NCBI RefSeq assembly: GCF_904849725.1
Contig: NC_058518.1
Location: 394,059,581 to 394,123,580 of the forward strand
Direction of reading: 5' to 3'
DNA from: Hordeum vulgare subsp. vulgare
Taxonomy: Eukaryota; Streptophyta; Magnoliopsida; Poales; Poaceae
Length of the DNA stretch: 64,000 nucleotides
Shown: one piece after another, positions 43,111 to 52,787 of the stretch
Position numbering within the stretch: position 1 is the first letter of the stretch
How the letters are laid out: the number at the start of each line of letters is the position of its first letter
Made by a program: the position numbers and the translations under genes
Notes under the pieces: model-generated
Seen by the model: only the letters and a program-made list of their open reading frames with translations
The model's database searches: none
Told to the model about the DNA's origin: nothing

Positions 43111-44850
43111 TGAAGGGTAACGTAGCATAAATTCAAAATTTTCCTACGCATGTTCAGATCTTCCTATGGAGAGACCAGCAATGAGAGAGGGGTAAGAGCA
43201 TCTTCGTACCTTTGAAGATTGCTAAGCAGAAGCGTTGCTAGAACGCGGTTGATGGAGTCGTACTCGCAGCGATTCCGATCTAGTGCCGAACAACGGCACC
43301 TCCGCGTTCAACACACGTGCAGCCCGGTGACGTCTCCCGCACCTTGATCCAGCAAGGAGGAGGGAGAGGTTGGGGAAGAAGACCAGCAACACGACTGCGT
43401 GGTGTTGGTGGAGAGACGAGGTCTCCCGGCAGGGCTTCGCCAAGCGCCGGCAGAGAGGAGGAGGAAGAAGTGCAGGGCTGCGCCGAGGGAGAGGGAAAAC
43501 TGTTTCCTCCAAAGGCCAAAAGTGCCCACTATATATAGGGGAAGGGGAGAGGGGGTGCCACCCCTAGGGTTCCCACCCTAGGGGGTGCGGCAGCCCTCCC
43601 AGATGGGGTTTGTGGCGGACAGATGGGGAGGAGGGGGTGGCGCACCCCTCTGGTGGGCCTAAGGCCCACCTAAGTTAGGGTTCCCCCCCTCTTTTTCTTT
43701 CCCCTGCGCCATGGGCTGAGTGGGGAGGCGCATCAGCCCAACTAGGGGCTGGTTCCCACCCCCACTTAGCCCATCTTACCTCTTGGGGTCGCAGCCCCCC
43801 TTCGGTGGTCCCGGTGGTCCCGGTACGTTACCGGTGATGCCCGAAACACTTCCGGTGTCCGAAACCATCCGTCCTATATATCAATCTTTACCTCCGGACC
43901 ATTCCGGAGCTCCTCGTGACGTCCGGGATCTCATCCGGGACTCCGAACAACTTTCGGTAATCTCGTATAACAATTCCCTATAACCCTAGCGTCATCGAAC
44001 CTTAAGTGTGTAGACCCTACGGGTTCGGGAGACAGGCAGACATGACCGAGACACCTCTCTGGCCAATAACCATCAGCAGGGTCTGGATACCCATGGTGGC
44101 TCCCACTAGCTCCACGATGATCTCATCGGATGAACCACGATGTCAAGGATTCAATCAATCCCGTATACGATTCCCTTTGTCTGTCGGTATAGAACTTGCC
44201 CGAGATTCGATCGTCGGTATACCTATACCTTGTTCAATCTCGTTGCCGGTAAGTCTCTTTACTCGTTCCGTAGCACGTCATCGTGTGACTAAATCCTTAG
44301 TCACATTGAGCTCATGATGATGTTCTACCGAGTGGGCCCAGAGATACCTCTCCGTCACACGGAGTGACAAATCCCGATCTCGATTCGTGCCAACCCAACA
44401 GACACTTTTGGAGGTACCCGTAGTGCACCTTTATAGTCACCCAGTTACGTTGTAACGTTTGATACACCCAAAGCACTCCTACGGTATCCGGGAGTTGCAC
44501 AATCTCACGATCGAAGGAAAAGATACTTGACATTAGAAAAGCATTAGCATACGAACAATACGATCTAGTGCTAGGCTTAGGATTGGGTCTTGTCCACCAC
44601 ATCATTCTCCCAATGATGTGATCCCGTTATCAATGACATCCAATGTCCATGATCAGGAAACCATGATCATCTATTGACTAACGAGCTAGCTAACTAGAGG
44701 CTTGCTAGGGACACATTGTGATCTATTCATTCACACATGTATTAGTGTTTTCTGTTAATACAATTACAGCATGAACGATAGACGATTATCATGAACAAGG
44801 AAATATGATAATAACCATTTTATTATTGCCTCTAGGGCATATTTCCAACA
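43111..44850 (-). repeat. 5' LTR of element C (1740 bp)
   Basis: It is the same length as the 3' LTR. The TATATATA box is at 43530-43537 on the minus strand. GCCAC follows at 44851-44855. Confidence 0.95.
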
Positions 44851-45229
44851 GCCACAACATGGGTGGAGACCCTAAATGATGAGTACGACATGGTGTTCAT
44901 GCTCTCCAACTCACCATGGAGTATGAACAATGTTTTCGTAGAAACTCCGACGATGTAATATGAGGCGCGAACTGCTAGTTCAAATTATGCCATATGTGTT
45001 TGCGTTGTTTGCTAAATCTACTTTACTTGATGTTTACAGTATCACATATTTGCGTTTATGATAAATATTTTACAACAGTTTTGCGGGATCTGTCGGATAT
45101 GCTCTTCGTGAGTCTCGGACCCCGAAGCTTGTGCAAGCGAGCCAGGGCCAGCGACATCATCATTTGGCCTGTCTACCAACAAGCCCAAGATCCTTTTTAA
45201 AAAATATAATTTTTTTATCGGGTGTTGTA

Positions 45230-45655
45230 CTCCTTCTATTCTTAAATATAAGTTTTTTTAATTTCATTATAGATTACGTATGAAGCAAAATGAATAAATC
45301 TATACTATAAAATATATCTATATACATCAGTATGTATGTAGTCCATGGTGTAATATTAAAAAAGACTTAAGGCCTCTTTGATTCGTGAAATTTTGTAAAC
45401 ACAGGAATGGAAAAAATATAGGTTTGGAGTGACATTTCTATTTAAACCCTATAGGATTAGCAAAGAGTGTCCGATGTCATAGAAAGAACAAAAAAAAAAA
45501 GTTGAAGTGGATGTTAGATTTCCAACAAAATCTAAAAACAAATTCCATAGAAAAAATTCTATGGGATCCAATCCTATGAATTAAAAGATCTATAGAGGAA
45601 AAAATCCTAAGGATTCCAATCCTTCAAAAAATCCTAAATTTAGGAACGGAAGGAG
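45230..45655. mobile_element. Stowaway-type MITE with a nested MITE-like insert
   Basis: It is flanked by TA (45228-45229 and 45656-45657). Ends CTCCTTCTATTCTTAAATA and, in reverse, CTCCTTCCGTTCCTAAATT form terminal inverted repeats. Inside, from about 45371, the words GGCCTCTTTGATTCGTG and AACACAGGAATGG mark a hAT-like MITE common in grasses, whose right end near 45640 is truncated. Confidence 0.65.
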
Positions 45656-45657
45656 TA

Positions 45658-48160
45658 GTACAAATGGTTCCTAAGAAAAATATACCAGATTTGTATATGA
45701 CTAGCATAGTACCCGCGCATTGCCACAGGCTGACAAATATATAGAAATGAACCAATGGTCAAATGGTAATTGGTTAAAGGGCCGTTAATTTTACTTCACC
45801 GATTTTGACCAGAATATATGTACAAGTTCCATCAATTTTTTATCCAAAAAATGTTGAGCCAAGCAGACAATGGATATAAAACTAGCATCTTAATCTTCGA
45901 TACAAAGACATTGTGGTAAGAAACTTCTATGTCTATTGATAAAACTACAATAAACCGCCTAATTGAAACCGCGATGGTAGCTCCTTCTCAAATTGGTCAT
46001 GATTAGTCCAGGACGAACATAATCAATCGTGATGGTAGCTCCTTCTCGACCACGTACGAAATATACCTTGTTGGTTACTTTTATAAACCATCATATGGAA
46101 TCATATACAAACAAATAAACCTAGAGTTGTCGCCTAGATTTTGTTTTGTTGAAGGTTTAATATGAAAGCTCATTGTATCTTATGCAACTGAAGTGCATGA
46201 CCTTCATGGTCATTGACAAAGACATGAGGGGAATGTAACATGCAGGGGTTATGGCCTTGAAGGAACTTTTAGTTTTTTTACTTCTTTGTATATGTTTTCA
46301 ACTTTAGTTTATCATCACTTAAATAATGATTTGTTTTACAGAATAAAAAAACGACCAAGATATTATGGGAACATGATAGTGTGTTTTGTCACTGTTGAAT
46401 AACCTTGCCAATGGTCAGCCATATATGGAGAAAAAGGAACAATCAAGATGGTTCTCTGGAGAAGTCATACCATCTCTTGATGCACATCATGTTCATGGAT
46501 CATAGTCAGTCTCTCTTCTCTCAGCTTCATCGTCATATTTTCACCCTACAAAATCAACCACTCGTGTTCTGAGTAGTTATTATAAATAAATTTCAAGAAT
46601 AGGTCATGGGTGAATCATTTGGGTACCGTACTTAAAAACACTTATGCCTATGAGTGATTTGGCAGGTTATACTGCATGCCATGTAGAAAGCCATATCCAA
46701 TTTGAATGGATGAATCATCTTCCGAGTGTTACAGAAGTCTCGGGTAAGTCTCATCGACATGCACAATTGAGCTACTTTGCCATCTATCTTGCGAGGACAT
46801 ATAGAGATCATTCTTAGCACACCTGGTGTCTTGTAAGAAAAGAGAGATGATATGCTTTATTTCTACAAAGGACTTTCTATATTAGAAAGAATATTCCTTT
46901 TATTCCGTGCAATTCATAAACTTCATCAATCAGGTCTAGAATTTGTGTTGGCAACAAAGAGAAGACCTAATTTAATTGTAAAAAACTATGTTACACACAG
47001 AAAGTGTAACATGTAAGCTCAATAATACGACCATATTCCTCAAGTCTTTGTGTTGATCATGCAATTCTTGCTCCTGCATACCATTTTGACAACCATTATA
47101 GAACATATATAGTCACAAGCACAAGGACAAACTTGACACGTTCTCTGTTTTCTAAATAATTCATGCAAAGCATCTCCATGAGGAAGAACTATCTTGTTGG
47201 AATAATTTTTTTAAAAGGATGAGTGATAATATCTCTACTAATGGCAAGTCTAAACCTGAAGGGCAATTCACTCAAAACAACGGGTAATTGGGGGGGGGTG
47301 CCACTCCTCTTTGCGGCAACATGACGGGTCTAGTGGAGTGGAATTTGTTCATGTTTAAATCAGAGAGAGGAAAAGGGGACTGAACTTTACAAAACTGAAT
47401 GTCATCCAAGACTGAAGCACAAAAATGTACAAAGTGCAGGCCTACTTAATTGTAACAAGTACAGGGGAAGCTCACTACATTGGTGTTGGGTGGGAGGTGA
47501 AGATGTATGGATTTTGGTTTGCTGCTCCACCTCCTCTCCTCTGAATGTTGTACCTACAGAGAAGAGATAGGGGTTAAAGAGAGGGAGCATATGAGAGGGG
47601 AGAGGAGAGGAGTGGAAGTGGTGGCTTGCCACCTACCTGCTGCAGCTTCTCCATGGCTCGCACCCCTTGCTTCACACAAGTAGATGAACTGAGATGAGAG
47701 CAACTGTCTGTACACACTCACACATCAGATGCAGAGTGGAAGAAAATCACATGAAGGGGAGGCTGGATGCGCATACCCAGTTACCCACCATAGTTGAAAC
47801 ACGTCTCTTGGAGGAGATCTGACCTGCCGCACCTCTAGGAGACGATGCCATGGGTGGAAGAGGGGCTTGCTAGGGTTTCAGGCGACGGTGGAAGAATCCT
47901 GCTGTGTCGCCCGCTTGACATCTCGCCCACGCGCAAGGGAAGCCCGTCGGACGGGGCGCACCCACCACGCCCGCCGCCCTTGACGGTCGGGCACCGCCAA
48001 TACCGGCGGCAGCGGTGACAACCAGATGAGCATGGGATAGGGGCTACTAGCTAGGGTTTAGCTCCTCTGGAGCCGCCCGCGCGAGCGGCCTTGGAGGAAA
48101 GGGGACATGTTCATTGGTTTTCTGTTAGGTGGGTCTGTTGGGTTTTCTTCCGTGGTTCAT
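45658..48160. other. Gene-free stretch of unclear origin
   Basis: It is AT-rich with no frame longer than about 80 codons and no family motif. Bases 47590-48100 are richer in GC and purines (repeats of GGAGAGG, GTGGAAGAGG, CGCCCGCCGCC), like a first exon or promoter piece, but no start and frame hold. I see no gene here. Confidence 0.5.
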
Positions 48161-48164
48161 TTAT

Positions 48165-49276
48165 GAGAAACGTTACCTTTCAACCGACTGATCCTGCTCT
48201 CGCGTCCACCGCCTCCTTTGTTTGCCACGTGGCTGGGCGGACGAGCCGTGACCCGTTTTCCTGAAACAACTCCATTGTTTCAGGACGTTGTTCCTGCAAC
48301 TTGGAAGTAGTGCAACTTGGAAGTAGTTGCAGAAGGAGGGAACCCAGGCATGGCGATGACGGCTTCCACCGGAAGCAAGCCAAGAGATCGTCGGTCGCCC
48401 CGCCGCCAAGAGCTCGCCGGCCGCCCCGCTGGCCGCCCCGCCGCCAAGAGCTTTCCTGCTCGCTAGGTAGTGCTTCTGCAACTTGACCTTTGTTGCAAAA
48501 ATTCCTGAAACATGACCTTTGTTGCAAAAAATTCTCCCGCAAAACGAAGAAAAAAAATCCTGCAACAAGCAAATTGTTTCTGAAACTCGACAGTTGTTTC
48601 AGGAATTGTTAGGTCAAAAGTTTTTTTTTGCAACAAAACGATTGTTTCTGCAACTTGACCGTCGTTTCAGGAAAAATTTGATGCCCGACGGAGCACCCAT
48701 CTGCAGATCGGATGGCTGCTCGCCACGATCTTACGGTCGTGCAGGTGACGGATGTATATAAAACATCCGTCGGTAGATGCGTAGCAGCCCCCTTCGTTTA
48801 TTTTGCGAGCGAGAACGTGGGGAGCAAAAGAAAGGACGAAAAATACCAGGTAGAAGGGAAGACGAAAAAAGCACGTGAAAGGGAAGACGAAGAAACCCCA
48901 AAACGGAAGCAACCAAGTCCCCTTTAAGAGACTAATGGAGGGATCGACTAGTTTGATTAATTTAGGAAAGTTAGATCCGTGATACTTTTGTAAGGAAAGA
49001 GTGGAGAGGAAATAAATCAGTAGATTTTATAAAGAATATGATACTAATGAAGGGATCGACTGATTTTATTAATTTAGGAAATTTAGATCCGTGATTTTTT
49101 GTACGGTAGGAAAGTACCGATTTGTAAGGAAAGGGTGAAAAGGAAATAAATCAGAGGATTTTCTAAAGAAAATTTTAATTTGATTAATTTTAAAAAGTTA
49201 GATTTATGATCTTTTGTATATTAAAAAAGTATTGATTTATAAAGAAAGAGTGGTGAGGCGGTTGGAAAGAACTTCC
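48165..49276. mobile_element. Possible Mutator-like element with TTGCAA words
   Basis: A left end GAGAAACGTTACCTTTCAACCG and a possible right end at about 49259-49276 (CGGTTGGAAAGAACTTCC) are roughly inverted copies. Between them, 48290-48665 is dense in TTGCAAAA, GTTTCAGG and CTGCAACTTG words. No target duplication could be confirmed and no transposase frame is present. Confidence 0.3.
48931..49255. repeat. Three degenerate tandem repeats of about 118 bp
   Basis: Units begin near 48931, 49049 and 49168. Each contains GGATCGACT-like (first two), GATTAATTT, TTAGATCCGTGAT-like and AAGGAAAGAGTG-like words. The third copy is the most diverged. Confidence 0.65.
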
Positions 49277-52200
49277 TACTATTAATTATTTGCATCCCAA
49301 ATTAAGTGTGTGACTAATTAATAAATTGCATTAATGACTCGATTTCATAATTGATTTGGCGCAAAAAATTCATACTTGGTTGTGTAATTAATTTTATATA
49401 TCTGATTATTATTTGTTTGTGTAATTAGATGAATTTAATTATTTGTTTGTGTAATTAATTTTATATATCTGATTAATTGGGATTAATGGCTTGGTTTCTA
49501 TCCAATTAATGGGAAATACTCTCTATCTGTAGTCTGATACGAGTACATCATTGGACCTGTCGGTTGCTGTTGATTCTCCACAGATTTTTCTTCCTAATGA
49601 AAAACAAATCCCAAAGACCAGGGGCTAATCACCCGCATATCCCGCCCTAGTTAACTCACGCATATCCCTCCACCCTTCTCTCCCCCGACCTCGCCGCCGA
49701 CCAACACCCCGTCGTCTTTGACTTCGTGCTTCACCTCCTGGCCCCATCTCACCTCGTCGTCGATCATCACAACCACCTCACAACACAGATCCCCTTCCGC
49801 TCTCGCCTCGCGTGAACCTCCCCCGAGTTCGTCGTCAAACGCACCGGCCGACCTGTCCTCTCCAATTCCAGCGCACACCAGCAGCCCGTTCCCACTTTGT
49901 CCTTGAGCAACACACCCAGCTCTCATCACCCATATTCGTTCCCTGCTCCTCTCCAGACTCCACTCCACATCGTCCTCACCAGTCACCACCGATGCAATTC
50001 CCGGGCCAAATCGCAGGTACACTATCCCAGCATTAGGGGGTCGAGCCCTAATGCTTCTGCATAGTAATGGTTTCCATATCCATGCTTCGGAAGCACTGCT
50101 TTTCCAGTTCAGTTTATTGACATCAGTAGAACCATGCTTCATAAGCATCATGTACGTGCTTATTCAATCCTGTTTGTTTGCCTCCGTAGATAACAATAAA
50201 TTTGTACATCACAAAGGATCGATGAACACACATGTTGGGACCGTGCATTTGTAAATTACAGTTTCAAAATTGTATGCTTCCAGTAGGTATGCGTTACATA
50301 CTTACATTGAGATAGAATTAGTTTGATGTTTTGCAATATCTATGCTTTGCTTTATGCGCTTTTCAATCCATATAATTTGCAGCAATATAAAGATGTTTCT
50401 ATTTTTTTAACTTGCTGCTACACTATCAAGAGAATTGTTTGTATTTAAAGAATGTCATCTTGCTTCCTACATTTCTCATATATGTTGCTTATGATACAAG
50501 TCCACAACTTCGACTTTTTTTGTTTCCAATTGGGTACAATCTGGTTGCAAATTTAGTTGTTGCTTCTTACCTTTCTCATATATGTTGCACAGGTGCGTCG
50601 TACAGTGATCGCGCCACACATTATCCACCACGAGCATGAGCGCACTCTCAATCCTCTGTCCAGCAAGTGGATCGTCGTCCCGGTTGTGGTGCGAAGCCAG
50701 CATGCGAGGAAGATTCCCAGATTCGGGACCTTAATTTCCCTCATAGGCAGCATACAAGGTTCTGACCTAGGTATTGAGTCCTTCAATCTTTATTTATTTT
50801 TAATCATGCTTCCATCCTACGTATAATTAATCACCATATTATCTATAGATTTTTGTTAAATTTTCATGGTTCTGTCAGATGTAATTGATCATTATATATA
50901 TCATATACAAATTTTAGTTAATGTCGTAAGAACATAACAAATAATGACAACAATTTACATCTCAATCTTTTGTAGTTTTCATTATAATTTTCAAAATTTC
51001 ATGTCTGCTCCATCCACGATTAGTTTTATTCCCAAAGCACCAATTTTGTTTTGATGAAATCGTTCTTCTAGATAACCAAATTGTGCACCCGCATATTGGC
51101 AGCAAGCAAGCGCTGATTATTTAGATTCTTCAACAATATATGCTTCCACTATGCTGAAATTACTTGAGGCTTGGTGTATATGACGCTTCCAAATTTTCAT
51201 GCTTCAGATGTCATATGCTTGTGCGCTTCTTCTTCATGATGTACAATTTGTTTCATACGCCTCATAGCGGTGATCCTTCGGTGTGTAAAATTAGCTTCAT
51301 ATACTTCATACACGTGATTCTACACTGTGCTTCATACTCCCCATAGTTGTGCTCCTTCCGTGTGTAAAATTTGCTTCATATACATTATACATGTGATTAT
51401 ATACTGTTCAGTTTGCTTCATTCCATGCTTCATATATAGTGTATTTCGGTCATCCTGTATTCAGGGTGGGAGTGAATCGGAAGACATGCTATCAAGATGG
51501 TGGACAACATGAGATGAGATCAAGTATATCCATTCCTAGTATTCTCATCATCAGCTAGGAGAAAACTAGCAAGGTGCACATTTTGTGGGTGCATGCACGT
51601 CGAGAGCTCACAACTCCTCGATGGATCCCTCGTGTGGCGCGCATGCACAGACACCCCCTAATTTGGGGTCATCAAGGGTAGTATGAACGCAGTGGATGTA
51701 ATAGAGCAAGGGAGAGATAGAAAAGGGACCGCAACGACGGTGCGGCAAATCAGGCACGAGGCGCGCATGCTTACATGGACACCTTAGCTTTCTTCGTCAG
51801 TATTATATTGTAGATGCAGTATGAGTTATCGCTGAATACCTTCTATTCATTTGCATCATGTATAAACGGTGTATCTTTCATAGGTTTGAATAGAATTTAA
51901 TCTTGATTCAAGAAAACAAATTGAATTACTGACTACCATTCCAGTATTGAAGCACCCAATAGTGTTTCTGAAGCAATGTTAATACAGTGAGGAAGCATCT
52001 AATGTGTTGGGGTCAAAATGTTCTTTTAAGGAAAAATGGTTTGTTGTCATGGAAACATGGCTCATATAATGAAAGCAAATTGGGCAAGTATTATATGGTG
52101 TATGTGGGACATATGACAATACAAATCCAATCGGAGTCGGAAGCATAACTAAATAATAGGGATTCATCACAAGCACACTTAAGTAATATTAGAAGCAAAT

Positions 52201-52787
52201 TTTCTTTTAACATTTTTAGATAAATAAAAAATAAATATGAAACCGAGATGTTAAGAACAATCGGACCTAAAATTGTATGATCACGTGATTTTAGGATGGA
52301 GTTATGGTAGGAAGCACACTTTTGTTTTCTTTTCGACAACAGAAAAGGAAGCAAACTCAAATCACGTGATTGTAGGGTGCAGTTTGGGTAGGAAGCAATC
52401 ACCTGTAGTTTTGGTAGGAAGCAAACTGAAATAACAGACCTTGTTGTATGGAAGCAAACTCTCTTCTAGGCCCACGTTGTAAGCATCAAATCAAACCGTC
52501 TAGTTAATCTCTCTAATCCAACGGCTCTAGCTTAGTCTGATGCGATGCTAGGGATCTGTAGTCTGATCCCTAGCTAATTAATTTGGTTCTTTATTTTTAA
52601 ATTATGTTTGTATTAATGACTGAATACCGACGATAAATACCGACAAAACCACATACGGACTGCTCTTTTAGAACATAGATCCAGTGCTGCAGATCAAAAG
52701 AGTATTCTAACCGCCAAAAATTCTGTGAAAAACATTTAAAACTTTACCTTTTTAGGCAAAAAAAAAGCATTTATAACAGCCGCAATC
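49277..52787. other. Word-iterated noncoding region upstream of the PMD gene
   Basis: No gene is supported. A GC-rich block at 49660-50020 looks like a captured first exon, and 50593-50758 is an exon-like open segment with CACAG before it and GT after it. From about 50050 to 51440 the word ATGCTTC and variants recur on the plus strand; from about 51940 to 52480 the complementary GAAGCA words recur instead. The last 200 bp before 52788 are AT-rich and hold a weak TATA-like TTTATAAC near 52770. Confidence 0.45.

Larger units (their letters stand above)
36099..44850 (-). mobile_element. Element C, young BARE-type Ty1-copia retrotransposon (8.75 kb)
   Basis: It is complete on the minus strand: 5' LTR 43111-44850, PBS 43098-43109, leader, gag, pol, PPT and 3' LTR 36099-37838, with a 5-bp TSD. 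Both LTRs are 1740 bp and differ at about 15 positions by eye (0.9 %). That suggests an age of about 0.3 million years at 1.3e-8 per site per year. Gag and pol are in one frame, separated only by a TAA at 41051-41053. It is the youngest large element in the window. Confidence 0.95.
35495..45104 (+). mobile_element. Harbinger/Tourist-like element, split by element C
   Basis: The left end GAGCGTCTCTAGTAGACC follows TTA (35492-35494). The right end, read in reverse, is GAGCATATCCGACAGATCCC and is followed by TTC. About 17 of the first 26 bases of the ends match, including the inner GTAAAA/GCAAAA. TTA-type duplications and GAGC termini fit PIF/Harbinger or Tourist elements of grasses. Without element C it is about 850 bp, which is non-autonomous. 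It carries a coding-like interior (35787 onward). Confidence 0.5.

Noticed and set aside
48173..48572. Two overlapping minus-strand frames of about 130 codons
   Set aside because: They lie in TTGCAA-iterated, GC-biased transposon-like DNA and have no recognisable domain.
49651..50151. Minus-strand frame of 166 codons
   Set aside because: It is compositional, opposite a pyrimidine-rich stretch; no conserved residues, splice partner or start context.
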